A stretch of DNA of 47,516 nucleotides from Desulfotomaculum sp. (GCA_016841675.1 JAENYQ010000019.1:1-47516); one strand, 5' to 3'. Counted from the stretch's first letter, positions 7,853 through 15,658 are shown. Notes: a model not told the origin generated them from the sequence alone. A program made the numbers and translations.

Positions 7853-7965
7853 TGAATACAACGAATCTGTCATTCTGAGCGCAGCGAAGAATCTTAAAGA
7901 CTAGATCCTTCGCTACGCTCAGGATGACAAGCTTAATCTTGACGAAGGTAGATTGTATTCGTTTA
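7853..7965. repeat. Palindromic GTCATTCTGAGCG repeat with its own imperfect inverted ends
   Basis: The core 7868-7929 is a long inverted repeat (TGTCATTCTGAGCGCAGCG paired with CGCTACGCTCAGGATGACA). It is flanked by GAATACAACGAATCT on the left and AGATTGTATTCG on the right, suggesting a small mobile unit. The core is related to the inside of the MITE-like elements in this window. Confidence 0.65.
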
Positions 7966-8205
7966 TCGTGGTGCGGGTACGCGTAGTAATTCTGAACGTG
8001 GCGAAGAATCTAGTATGTAAGCGGCTTTATAGTTTCTTCATGTACTTTGTCAGTGGCCTCCTATCCCCTTTTTGTTTTATATTTCGCTTCCCGGCGGTTG
8101 GTGTGTTATGAATTTAACCGGGTTATTTTTACCGCATGTGGATGGCCATACTTGGCATGCTTTGTAGTATAATATTTGTGACTACGCAGGGGTTTGTAGT
8201 CAGAA

Positions 8206-8658
8206 ATGAGCGGTGGCATGTGGGATTTACTGATGCGGGTGTTAATGGTGGGTCTGGGCGGTGCCTTTGGTGCCCTGGCTCGGTATGGAACATCAATTTG
8301 GCTAAACGAAAGAGACTTGATACCCTGGGGTACATTGGTTGTGAACTTAATGGGTTGTTTTTTGCTGGCACTGTTCCTCACGGTTGTACTTAGCCGTTTT
8401 AGTGATGGATCATTCTTTGTATTAGCGGTGTCCACCGGTTTTGTCGGTTCTTTTACCACCTTTTCGGCAATCAGCGTGGAAAGTGTCCTGTTAATGCAGT
8501 ATTTTATCCATATGGCCCTGCTTTATCTCTTGCTGACCTTAACTCTTGGTTATTTTTGTACCTGGGCCGGCTGGGCCGTGGGGAATTTGGTTTTGGGCAG
8601 CGGTTGGGGAGAACGGTGGTTCGGCAAGGTATTTGCGGGAGGTAAGGGCAATGATTGA
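8206..8658 (+). CDS. crcB: Fluoride channel CrcB/FluC, first subunit
   Basis: A 150-aa four-helix membrane protein. The FluC hallmarks are GGAFGALARY (about residues 19-28), NLMGCFLLAL (about 47-56) and GFVGSFTTFSAIS (about 86-98), the last carrying the Phe/Thr pore motif GxxGxxTTFS. Such channels export fluoride as dual-topology dimers. A second crcB overlaps its 3' end by 8 bases, implying a heterodimer and translational coupling. The start at 8206 is uncertain; ATG 8218 behind GAGCGGTGGC fits the ribosome binding site better and would give 146 aa. Confidence 0.93.
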   Translation: MSGGMWDLLMRVLMVGLGGAFGALARYGTSIWLNERDLIPWGTLVVNLMGCFLLALFLTVVLSRFSDGSFFVLAVSTGFVGSFTTFSAISVESVLLMQYFIHMALLYLLLTLTLGYFCTWAGWAVGNLVLGSGWGERWFGKVFAGGKGND

Positions 8659-9019
8659 CGTTATAGCGGTAGGCGCGGGTGGTTTTATGGGTGCTACCGG
8701 ACGCTATCTGGTGGGCCGGGCGGTGGCCGGTGTTTGGCGGGGCGATTTTCCGCTGGCTACATTTGTGGTCAACATGCTGGGTAGCTTTGCTCTGGGGGTT
8801 CTGGTGGCCCACCCGTATTTCGTCGGCCAACTGCTGAACGGGGGAGTCCGGGCCGCCCTGGGGATTGGATTCATGGGTTCCTTCACCACTTTTTCTACTC
8901 TGATGTATGAAAGTTTTATGCTGGTGGGCCGGGGTAAGCCATGGCTTGGTGTTTTTTATGTTTGGACCAGCATCCTAACCGGTTTGCTCCTGGCCTGGGT
9001 GGCATTATATCTTTTTTAA
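8651..9019 (+). CDS. crcB: Fluoride channel CrcB/FluC, second subunit
   Basis: A 122-aa membrane protein with GAGGFMGATGRYLVG (about residues 8-22), TFVVNMLGSFALG (about 37-49) and GFMGSFTTFSTLMYE (about 75-89). It starts with ATG behind GAGGTAAGGGCA inside the end of the first crcB. Paired overlapping crcB genes are common in Firmicutes and are expected to form a heterodimeric fluoride exporter. Confidence 0.94.
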   Translation: MIDVIAVGAGGFMGATGRYLVGRAVAGVWRGDFPLATFVVNMLGSFALGVLVAHPYFVGQLLNGGVRAALGIGFMGSFTTFSTLMYESFMLVGRGKPWLGVFYVWTSILTGLLLAWVALYLF

Positions 9020-9040
9020 GTGCCACATGGTTATTAGAAC

Positions 9041-9068
9041 AAACCCCCCCCCCTTGGCTAGGGGGGGT
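9041..9068. terminator. Homopolymer C10/G7 hairpin
   Basis: A run of ten C (9044-9053) and a run of seven G (9061-9067) around TTGGCTA can form a very stable hairpin between the convergent crcB and Usp genes. It is likely terminator-like but lacks a T-tract, and it is prone to length variation. Confidence 0.5.
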
Positions 9069-9086
9069 GCGCAAATGATTATCTGT

Positions 9087-9527
9087 CTATATTAGGCAAA
9101 CCGTTCCGGTGGGAATATCTTGCGGCTTGCGCCATAAACTCAGCCAGCTGTAGCTCTCCGGTGTGCAATACTTGGAGTGCCCGGTGATGAAGATCTTATC
9201 ATAGCTGTTAATTTCGCTTAAACGCTTGATTTCAGTATCCTGATCCTTGTCGGTGATGAGCAACTTTGTATCAAGCTGGGCTTCCTCAAGTATAGGTGTA
9301 ATATCCTCATTGAGCACCCGTTCCCTCAGCTGCCGAGCTCGAATTTTATATTCGAATTCCGGCATCCAGAAACACAGGCCAGGGACATTCGGGTATAACT
9401 GTACGCACGTAGGATTAATGTAAAGGACCTCCACCTGGGCTCCGTCCTTTTGAGCCAGCCAAACCGCCTTTCTGACCGCTTCCATTGAATAATCCGCACC
9501 ATTTACGACCAAAAGCATTTTGGCCAT
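9087..9527 (-). CDS. Universal stress protein (UspA-like)
   Basis: A 146-aa protein beginning MAKMLLVVNGADYSMEAVRKAVWLAQ, the typical first strand and helix of Usp domains. A DKIFITGHSK strand near residue 111 is where ATP-binding members have a G-x2-G-x9-G(S/T) loop. That loop is not canonical here, so ATP binding is doubtful. ATG 9527 is preferred because AGAGGTG precedes it. Monocistronic; role in stress response inferred from family only. Confidence 0.8.
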   Translation of the reverse strand: MAKMLLVVNGADYSMEAVRKAVWLAQKDGAQVEVLYINPTCVQLYPNVPGLCFWMPEFEYKIRARQLRERVLNEDITPILEEAQLDTKLLITDKDQDTEIKRLSEINSYDKIFITGHSKYCTPESYSWLSLWRKPQDIPTGTVCLI

Positions 9528-9819
9528 TTGAATCACCTCTTGTGTTCTACTTTATATCTAATTTACACTCCGTATCTCTTTATAGCAATGAGTTGCGGCT
9601 GTTTTGACTTATCTGACCCCCTAGGGGCTGTTTCTACATGTCGAATTTTTCACTTGGGTGTTAAAACGTGTTTGGTAAGTTTAACTGTGCATAATGACCG
9701 TTTAATCTGCTTGCGCAAGTGATAACTAGTGCATCATCCTTTAATGCCGGCGCCGTCGGGAGGAAAACGGCCGCCGGTGGGGAAAGATATGGTTATAGTG
9801 CCATGCGGAGGTATACGGT

Positions 9820-10533
9820 ATGTCAGTTAAACTATCTGCGCGGTTGACCTGTCTAGTTCGCTATGTACCAACGGATTCCGTGGTGGCGGATATAGGCACT
9901 GACCACGCTTACCTGCCTGTTTACCTGGTTAGAAATAGGATTGCCAGCCGGGTGGTGGCCGGCGAGATAAGCCGCGGACCTTACGGTACTGCCCTTGAGG
10001 CTGTGCGTAAAGCGGGCCTGGACAGCCATATTGAAGTGCGTTTAGGTGATGGCTTACAGGTAATTTCCCCTGGCGAGGTGAACGTTGTGGTCCTGGCAGG
10101 TATGGGTGGCAGGACCATTTGTAGTATTCTTACCTCGGGCCAGGCGGTTTTGGCAGGGCTGGAAAGATTGATTTTGCAGCCCATGCGTGATGTTGCTTTG
10201 GTGCGACGCTGGCTGGATGAAAACGGTTGGCGGATGACTGATGAGGACATGGTTTATGAGGACAACCATTTTTATGTGGTTATTGTGGCCAGGCCGGGTC
10301 GGGAAGAAATAGCGGATAGTGTTGTTTTTGAGCTGGGTCCCCGCCTGTTGGAAAACCGTTCGGCGGTGTTTCGCCGATTTTTGTTGAAAAGGCAGGCTGA
10401 AATCGGGGCTGTGTTAACTGAATTACAGACAGCCCGGGGAGCGCGGGTATTGGAAAAGAGCTCCCGCTTACAGAGAGAGGCGGATAAAATAGAGGAGGTG
10501 CTTACTAATTGGCCGCTAGGGCAAAGGACATAG
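9820..10533 (+). CDS. trmK: tRNA (adenine(22)-N1)-methyltransferase TrmK
   Basis: A 237-aa class I SAM-dependent methyltransferase of the TrmK (DUF633) family. It starts with LSARLTCLVRYVP followed by the SAM motif VVADIGTDHAYLP (about residues 21-33), and contains the family signature VVLAGMGGRTI (about 88-98) and LQPM. The C-terminal third is a charged coiled coil (about 175-228), as in TrmK. It methylates N1 of A22 in tRNA. ATG follows GCGGAGGTATACGGT. Its 3' end overlaps the nif3-like gene by 25 bases, a conserved Firmicute pairing. Confidence 0.95.
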   Translation: MSVKLSARLTCLVRYVPTDSVVADIGTDHAYLPVYLVRNRIASRVVAGEISRGPYGTALEAVRKAGLDSHIEVRLGDGLQVISPGEVNVVVLAGMGGRTICSILTSGQAVLAGLERLILQPMRDVALVRRWLDENGWRMTDEDMVYEDNHFYVVIVARPGREEIADSVVFELGPRLLENRSAVFRRFLLKRQAEIGAVLTELQTARGARVLEKSSRLQREADKIEEVLTNWPLGQRT

Positions 10534-11630
10534 TAGCTGTTTTGGAACAACTGGCACCGCCGGGGTTGGCTGAGGAATGGGATAACAGCGGCTGGCAGGT
10601 GGGTGACCCAGAGGCCGAGGTCGACAAGGTGCTGTTAGCACTGGATGTAACACCCGAAGTGGCCAAAGAGGCTGTAAAATACAGCGCTCAGTTGATTATC
10701 AGCCATCACCCGGTGCTCCTTAAAGGCATTAAATCAGTTCGTTGCGATGATCCGTCCGGTGGATTGATCTACCGGTTAATTGGGGCGGGGATAGGCGTAT
10801 ATGCCGCTCACACCAACCTGGACAGCGCTCGGGATGGTGTGAATGAGGTATTGGCCCGGTCACTGGATTTGCGGTCCCCGGAAGTGCTGCATCCGGTCAG
10901 ACACGAACAGTTTGTCAAGTTGGTTGTTTTTGTTCCGGAAGAACGCGCCGAAACGCTTCGTGAGGCCCTGGGCAGGGCAGGAGCAGGCTGGATTGGTAAA
11001 TACAGTGATTGTACCTTCAACTTGCGGGGTACAGGCACCTTTCGGCCCCGGGAGGGAGCTGATCCCTATATCGGCACGGTTGGTGAATTGGAACAGGTAG
11101 ACGAGGTGCGTATTGAGACCATTGTCAGGAAAAGTGAGCTTGGAAGGGTGGTGGGCGCCATGCTGCAGGCTCATCCTTATGAAGAGGTGGCCTATGACCT
11201 GTACCTGCTGGAAAACAGCGAGGTCAAACTGGGGTTGGGTCGGATAGGTTTCTTGGACCTACCCGTCACATTGGCCGGCCTGGCCACAAGAGTCAAGGAT
11301 ATTTTACAGGCGGAAAGTGTGCGTTATGGCGGCCATCCAGACGCCATGGTAAAAAAGGTAGCGGTCTGCGGTGGTTCCGGCGGCGATTTATGGCCCCTGG
11401 CCCGGCGAAGGGGGGCAGATGTACTGGTCACCGGTGATATACGTTATCACGCCGCCCGGGACATGCAGGCGGCAGGGATGCATTTTGTGGACGCCGGGCA
11501 TTTCGCCACCGAGCGAGTAATCCTGCCCGAATTACGAGAACAGCTGACGGTGGCCCTGACCGCCGCTGGCATTCCAATGGAGATAATGGTTTCGGGGGTG
11601 GAGCGGGATCCCTGGTGCACGGTTTCTTGA
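10509..11630 (+). CDS. Nif3-like dinuclear metal-centre protein (YqfO type)
   Basis: A 373-aa Nif3/DUF34 protein. The metal-binding motifs are visible: ISHHPVLLKG (about residues 64-73), AAHTNLDSARDGVN (about 99-112) and, near the end, GDIRYHAARDMQAAG and DAGHFATE (about 312-340). A middle insertion (about 130-240) including GxGTFRPREGADPYIG is the PII-like insert of the long YqfO form. The start is TTG 10509 behind AGAGGAGGTGCTTACTAA, inside trmK. The biochemical function of the family is not settled; GTP cyclohydrolase-like or metal-insertion roles have been proposed. Confidence 0.93.
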   Translation: MAARAKDIVAVLEQLAPPGLAEEWDNSGWQVGDPEAEVDKVLLALDVTPEVAKEAVKYSAQLIISHHPVLLKGIKSVRCDDPSGGLIYRLIGAGIGVYAAHTNLDSARDGVNEVLARSLDLRSPEVLHPVRHEQFVKLVVFVPEERAETLREALGRAGAGWIGKYSDCTFNLRGTGTFRPREGADPYIGTVGELEQVDEVRIETIVRKSELGRVVGAMLQAHPYEEVAYDLYLLENSEVKLGLGRIGFLDLPVTLAGLATRVKDILQAESVRYGGHPDAMVKKVAVCGGSGGDLWPLARRRGADVLVTGDIRYHAARDMQAAGMHFVDAGHFATERVILPELREQLTVALTAAGIPMEIMVSGVERDPWCTVS

Positions 11631-11655
11631 ATGTCTCTAATTAAGGAGGGTGCGC

Positions 11656-12273
11656 TTGTCTGAACATGACTTAACCAGGTTGGCCGGGACGTTCGACAGG
11701 GTGTCCCGTTACTTTGATATTATGCGCCCTTTGTTTATCGGTCCCTACCGGCGGGCGGCGGAATATGCCTTGGGCCGGTTAATAACTTCGGGCAGTTCAC
11801 CTTTAATAATGGATATAGGAACCGGCACCGGTACTCTGGCCGGAGCTTTTGCGGTTCGGGGAGCAAATGTAACTGCAGTGGACATCTCACGGGGCATGCT
11901 TGAACAGGCCAGGAAAAAATACGGCCAACGGGTGCATTTTATTCAAGCCCCGGCTCATGCACCCGGCCCGTTTGACGATGACAGTTTCGATATGGTATCG
12001 GCAGCATTTGCGTTGCATGAGATGCCCATGGACTACCGAGCCCGGGTGTTGGGAGAAATGAAAAGGCTGGCCGGACAGAAGGTGCTGATAATTGATTACA
12101 TTCCCAACCCAAACCCGATCATCACATTGGTCGAGCATCTGGAAAAAAGCTATTATCGGCAGTTTTTGGCCGAAATTGACGACCAACTCAAACAATTCTT
12201 TAACAACTACGAAAAGAAAAAGCTAAACCACTTCATGGGTCTATACCTATGCGATACAGGTGGCAGACGTTAA
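11656..12273 (+). CDS. Class I SAM-dependent methyltransferase (UbiE/COQ5-like)
   Basis: A 205-aa protein with the SAM-binding motif IMDIGTGTGTLAG (about residues 52-64), the acidic motif VTAVDISRGMLEQA (about 73-86), the post-II FDDDSFDMVSAAFALHEMP (about 103-121) and a VLIIDY strand. It resembles small-molecule or quinone methyltransferases; the substrate is unknown. TTG 11656 is preferred because AAGGAGGG sits five bases ahead; a GTG at 11650 lies inside that site. It follows nif3-like by 25 bases, so it may be co-transcribed. Confidence 0.8.
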   Translation: MSEHDLTRLAGTFDRVSRYFDIMRPLFIGPYRRAAEYALGRLITSGSSPLIMDIGTGTGTLAGAFAVRGANVTAVDISRGMLEQARKKYGQRVHFIQAPAHAPGPFDDDSFDMVSAAFALHEMPMDYRARVLGEMKRLAGQKVLIIDYIPNPNPIITLVEHLEKSYYRQFLAEIDDQLKQFFNNYEKKKLNHFMGLYLCDTGGRR

Positions 12274-12284
12274 AATTATCTTGT

Positions 12285-12300
12285 TGTGATCAACATCACT
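12285..12300. promoter_or_regulatory. Putative CRP/FNR-family operator
   Basis: TGTGA-TCAACA-TCACT is one mismatch from the TGTGA-N6-TCACA palindrome of CRP-type regulators. Its centre lies about 64 bases ahead of the start predicted by the -10 at 12345-12350, a class-I-like distance. A Crp/Fnr protein with the matching R-E-x3-R recognition helix is encoded at 26651-27331. Confidence 0.5.
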
Positions 12301-12344
12301 GTAAAACAATTTTAACAGTCACAGCGGACATGGGCAGTTGGTTA

Positions 12345-12350
12345 TATAAT
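12345..12350 (+). promoter_or_regulatory. -10 element of the MetE-like gene
   Basis: TATAAT in GTTATATAATACG. No good -35 lies 16-18 bases upstream, which fits an activator-dependent promoter driven from the operator at 12285-12300. Confidence 0.45.
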
Positions 12351-12388
12351 ACGTAAAAACCAGAAATGCTTAGCGGAGGTGCATTGTT

Positions 12389-13420
12389 ATGAAAAAACTG
12401 CCTGGTAACTGTATGACTACTGCCATGGGCATTTTACCACACACCAAAATCGAAGCTGCCATGCCGTTGTCCCTGTCTGTGGATATTCCCTTTTGGCCCC
12501 AGCTGCCCCGTTATAGTTTTTATGAAGATATGTATGTGCAGGTGAGTGAGAATTTCCCCGGCATCAAGCTGGATGAAGACAAAAAAAAGTTGTGGCTGGA
12601 CACCGGGGCGTTTTACGAAGAACTGGCCGATTATGCGGTACGCAGCGAGGATATCGGAACCTTCGAACTGTCAGAAAAATATTCGGCCGCCTTTGACGCA
12701 TTTTTGAGTCAGGATTTGGGCAAATTTGAGCTTGTGCGAGGGCAGAATATCGGGCCGTTAAGTTTTGGTCTTAAAATTACCGATGAATACAAAAAGCCCA
12801 TAATCTACAATGATGAAATACGATCTTTTATGTTTGATTTTATCGCTCAAAAAATTAACGCCCAGTACCGCCAACTTTTGGCGGTGCACCCGAACACCTT
12901 TGTCTGGATTGATGAACCCGGGCTGGAAATTCTTTTTGGTTCATTTACCGGCTATTCAAGCGATCTGGCTAAAAAGGATTTCAAGGCGTTTCTTGATACC
13001 CTGGAAGGCCCCCGGGGAGTACATCTGTGTGGTAACCCAGACTGGTCATTTCTGCTTAGTGGGCTGGATCTGGATATTTTATCGGTGGATATTTACGGTA
13101 ACGGTCACATTTTTACTCGCTATGCCGACGAAATAAAGAGCTTTTTAGAGCGAGGCGCTATCTTATCCTGGGGTATTGTTCCCACGCTTACCGAAGAACT
13201 GGCTACTGAAAATCCGGATCACTTGACAGCTAAGCTTGAAGAGTACTGGGCTTACCTGGTGAGCCGGGGAATACCAATGGCCACAATCTTGGATCGGGCC
13301 TGGATAGCCCCGGCCCGCTGCTGTCTGGTTAACGCCGATGGTGTAGCTACGGTGGAGCGGGCCTATGACGCAGTGAGAAGGATTTCCCGCCGGCTGAGGG
13401 AAAAGTATGGTTTGGGGTAG
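12389..13420 (+). CDS. Short MetE-like (UROD/MetE superfamily) zinc methyltransferase
   Basis: A 343-aa TIM-barrel protein resembling only the C-terminal catalytic half of cobalamin-independent methionine synthase. The likely zinc ligands are H212 and C214 (VHLCGNPDW), an acidic residue E176 (WIDEPGLE) and C311 or C312 (IAPARCCL, equivalent to the PDCGL region of MetE). WGIVPTLTEEL (about 261-271) also matches MetE/UROD folds. The folate-binding N-terminal half is absent. Such short forms can take methyl groups from a corrinoid protein rather than folate, so methionine synthesis or another methyl transfer is possible. ATG follows GCGGAGGTGCATTGTT. The gene is monocistronic behind a CRP-type site. 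Confidence 0.75.
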   Translation: MKKLPGNCMTTAMGILPHTKIEAAMPLSLSVDIPFWPQLPRYSFYEDMYVQVSENFPGIKLDEDKKKLWLDTGAFYEELADYAVRSEDIGTFELSEKYSAAFDAFLSQDLGKFELVRGQNIGPLSFGLKITDEYKKPIIYNDEIRSFMFDFIAQKINAQYRQLLAVHPNTFVWIDEPGLEILFGSFTGYSSDLAKKDFKAFLDTLEGPRGVHLCGNPDWSFLLSGLDLDILSVDIYGNGHIFTRYADEIKSFLERGAILSWGIVPTLTEELATENPDHLTAKLEEYWAYLVSRGIPMATILDRAWIAPARCCLVNADGVATVERAYDAVRRISRRLREKYGLG

Positions 13421-13718
13421 AACGAAGTGAAACTTCCATCATGAAGCATAATTATTTAAAAAAATGCTTTTTGTATTAAAGGGGATTGAGGGAAAATCAT
13501 AAAAACAAACATGGTTATACCGTTAACTCAGTAAGTGGTACAGCGTCGTGTCATTGTAGAACGAAGTGAAGAATCTAGATCCTTCGCTAACGCTCTTAGA
13601 TGACAGCTCTCCCCCCGCGGTGCACAATTGTTTATTAATAATGTTTATCTCATCAATGGGGATTACTGAGTAAAGGGAAAAATCATAAAAACAAAATAAA
13701 GGATGCGAGGTGTACGGC
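13421..13718. other. Intergenic region with MITE-like copy B
   Basis: Just under 300 bases; apart from the repeat at 13521-13677 it holds AT-rich sequence and the ribosome binding site of the next gene (GATGCGAGGTG). Confidence 0.5.
13521..13677 (+). repeat. MITE-like element, copy B
   Basis: Starts CGTTAACTCAGTAAGTGG and ends GGATTACTGAGTAAAGGG; the termini share the inverted core ACTCAGTAA/TTACTGAGT. The internal part AACGAAGTGAAGAATC..GATCCTTCGCTAACG forms a hairpin. It differs from copy C (15481) at only a few bases. Confidence 0.85.
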
Positions 13719-13934
13719 ATGAAAGAAATTATTATGGAGTTGGAAGACCTGTCCTGCCCCGTTTGTGCTCAAAAGGTTAACGATGCGTTGAAAAATGTGA
13801 CCGGGGTGGAGAATGTGGATGTGTCATTTAACACCGGTCGGGCCAAGGTTAAGTTCGACCCCGACCGCCAATCACAGGACGAGATTAAAAAGCTTGTGGA
13901 AAAACTCGGCTACGGGGTGAAAAGTATTAAATAG
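13719..13934 (+). CDS. Heavy-metal-associated (HMA) domain protein, CopZ-like
   Basis: A 71-aa single HMA domain (beta-alpha-beta-beta-alpha-beta). The metal site reads DLSCPVCAQKV, so the CxxC pair is CPVC instead of the usual GMTCxxC, followed by NDALKNVTGVENVDVSF and the KLGYGV end. Such chaperones carry Cu(I) or other thiophilic metals to a P-type ATPase. ATG 13719 follows GCGAGGTG; a GTG at 13710 is less likely. A decayed P-type ATPase fragment lies just downstream, suggesting a broken copper operon. Confidence 0.85.
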   Translation: MKEIIMELEDLSCPVCAQKVNDALKNVTGVENVDVSFNTGRAKVKFDPDRQSQDEIKKLVEKLGYGVKSIK

Positions 13935-13967
13935 TTCCCGATTAAAACTAAGTCCTCACCAAGAGCT

Positions 13968-14017
13968 GTCATCCTGAACGAAGTGAAGGATCTAAGATCC
14001 TTCACTTCGTTCAGTGA
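13968..14017. repeat. Palindromic repeat fragment (MITE core)
   Basis: GCTGTCATCCTGAACGAAGTGAAGGATCT is followed by its inverted counterpart AGATCCTTCACTTCGTTCAG. It is the internal hairpin of the MITE-like family without the ACTCAGTAA ends, and it sits exactly between copZ-like and the P-type ATPase remnant. Confidence 0.7.
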
Positions 14018-14036
14018 TTATGTCCCCGGGGCTGGC

Positions 14037-14177
14037 CGAGAAGCCGATGAATTTGAGGTATTTCCGGGTCAGGGCGTCCGATCACTGGTGGATGGGCGCA
14101 CAGTACTTGTGGGCATTAGAAGGATAATTAAAAGTAATGGCGTAAATATTGATCAGGAGGCAACATTACCTGGATAA
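14037..14177 (+). pseudogene. P-type metal ATPase (CopA-type) remnant
   Basis: About 45 codons reading EFEVFPGQGVRSLVDGRTVL, then VGIRRIIKSNGVNI. This matches the piece of heavy-metal P1B ATPases that precedes the ATP-binding core (usually FEA.PG.GV.A.V.G..VLVGN..L). No phosphorylation motif (DKTGT), membrane helices or hinge motif remain. It is a leftover of an efflux pump once paired with the HMA chaperone upstream, with a palindromic repeat at the junction. Confidence 0.6.
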
Positions 14178-14341
14178 ACAGGAAAAGGGCGGCGGTTACT
14201 GAACACCATGCGCCTGCTGACCTGCAAGAAAGGTAAACTATAATTTGTTCGCTAAACGCGCTACTGCTTATCCCTTGCCAATGACCAATACTTATTTTGG
14301 CAAAGCGCGAAAAACTTTGCACATGAAATGGGGGGCCTTTG

Positions 14342-14668
14342 ATGACAAATGAAAAGCTGCGATTGAGCGCCAAGGAAGAGTATTTACTGGAAGAATTAAG
14401 TAATGTCGACGTACAGCTAATTGCCTTGGGGCAAAGCTTAATGGCACTAGGGCATAATCTAAAGGAGAACCCGGCTAATATACTACTCACTGGATGCGAT
14501 ATTAACAATATTAATGCTAAATGTTCATTTTCCATGGATTTTGGTGAAATCCAGGAATGCCCGGCTCTTATTCTTAGGCTCCTGCGTTCTTACCACAAAA
14601 TTCAAAACGACCTGGAAAAAGTCAAGCTCCAATTGGAGCAGTATGAGAGTACTGACGATTTGGATTAG
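14342..14668 (+). CDS. Hypothetical protein, 108 aa
   Basis: No family is recognised. The protein is mostly helical, with a C-terminal coiled coil (about residues 78-103, LRLLRSYHKIQNDLEKVKLQ and on). It has no membrane segment. ATG 14342 is chosen because GGGGGG precedes it; the TTG one codon earlier is less likely. It stands between the ATPase remnant and the Nudix gene, with its own 84-base gap to the next gene. Confidence 0.6.
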   Translation: MTNEKLRLSAKEEYLLEELSNVDVQLIALGQSLMALGHNLKENPANILLTGCDINNINAKCSFSMDFGEIQECPALILRLLRSYHKIQNDLEKVKLQLEQYESTDDLD

Positions 14669-14752
14669 ATTAATTTAACAAAGTAAAATTGTTTTTATTT
14701 CGAATGCTCTTTAAGACCAGCTTCGTGTAAAGTAAAACATGGTGAAAATAAT

Positions 14753-15400
14753 ATGAAAAAACTGGTTAACAAATTGGCAGGTCGCACTCCTAATCTTATA
14801 GGTCAAGAGAATCTACTGGTTTCTGCGGTTCTGCTGCCGTTAGTCAAGGTAGACGAGGCTGTTTCAATTTTGTTTGAGGTGCGTTCCATGCTGTTGGACC
14901 GGCAACCGGGTGAGATTTGTTTTCCCGGTGGGCGGGTTGAAAAGCACGAGCTGGTTAATCCAGCTGATGCTGCGATTCGGGAAACCGCTGAAGAACTGGG
15001 TCTGCAATGCAACGATATAGAGTTGTTGGCGCCCATGGATTTTATGGTTACTCCTATGGGTACGGTTACCTACCCTTACGTGGGTTACATAACTTCCCCG
15101 AAACGGATTAAACCTAATCGGGAAGAAGTGGAAAGCACTTTTACCGTGCCCCTCGCTTTTTTAACTGCATACCAACCCCAAACCAGCTTTGTGGATGTGG
15201 CCACCCGTTTAAACGGAGACTTCCCGCTGCACCGGGTTCCTGAGCTATATCGGGGGGGGTGGCACAAACGGTGGTCTTATCCTACTTACATTTACGAGTA
15301 CGGAGATTATTTTATCTGGGGTATGACCGCGATTATTCTGCACCATTTTCTGGTTGTATGCAGTAGTAATTTTCCACTAGCATGGGACTTTAAATCATAG
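14753..15400 (+). CDS. Nudix hydrolase, CoA pyrophosphatase (NudL/YeaB)-like
   Basis: A 215-aa protein with a Nudix box (about residues 62-84): CFPGGRVEKHELVNPADAAI then RETAEELGL. The slightly stretched box and the preceding LLDRQPGEICFPGGR match the UPF0035/CoA pyrophosphatase subgroup, which hydrolyses CoA to phosphopantetheine and 3',5'-ADP. The C-terminus (YIWGMTAIIL region) also fits. It is preceded by TGGTGAAAATA. The gene looks intact and monocistronic. Confidence 0.85.
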   Translation: MKKLVNKLAGRTPNLIGQENLLVSAVLLPLVKVDEAVSILFEVRSMLLDRQPGEICFPGGRVEKHELVNPADAAIRETAEELGLQCNDIELLAPMDFMVTPMGTVTYPYVGYITSPKRIKPNREEVESTFTVPLAFLTAYQPQTSFVDVATRLNGDFPLHRVPELYRGGWHKRWSYPTYIYEYGDYFIWGMTAIILHHFLVVCSSNFPLAWDFKS

Positions 15401-15480
15401 ATGTCCAGCATCTTTAAAACCCCGTCCACGGCAGAACAAAGCGTTTACTCCCGGGACTATATTTATTAACATGGTTATAC

Positions 15481-15636
15481 CGTTAACTAGTAAGTGGTAC
15501 AGCGTCGTGTCATTTCTGAACGAAGTGAAGAATCTAGATCCTTCGCTAACGCTCTTAGATGACAGCTCTCCCCCCGCGGTGCACAATTGTTTATTAAAAA
15601 TGTTTATCTCATCAATGGGGATTACTGAGTAAAGGG
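15481..15636 (+). repeat. MITE-like element, copy C
   Basis: Nearly identical to copy B at 13521; its left terminus has lost one base (CGTTAACTAGTAAG). The right terminus is GGATTACTGAGTAAAGGG. The flanking ATGGTTATAC is also shared with copy B, so the repeat unit may extend about 10 bases further left. Confidence 0.85.
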
Positions 15637-15658
15637 ATGTTTATTAATTTTTAAACCG

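Larger units (their letters stand above)
7691..8205. other. Repeat-filled intergenic region before crcB
   Basis: About 515 bases without a gene. It holds the composite repeat at 7772-7840, the palindromic repeat at 7868-7929 and a further half-copy near 7988-8015. A TATAAT at 8168-8173 may be the -10 of the crcB pair, without a good -35. I looked for the conserved core of a fluoride riboswitch upstream of crcB and did not recognise one. Confidence 0.45.

Noticed and set aside
8020-8205. Possible fluoride riboswitch upstream of crcB
   Set aside because: The conserved GGNGATGG and pseudoknot partners could not be found by eye.
9789-9830. 13-codon frame overlapping the trmK start
   Set aside because: Too short, no conservation argument, and trmK has its own good ribosome binding site.
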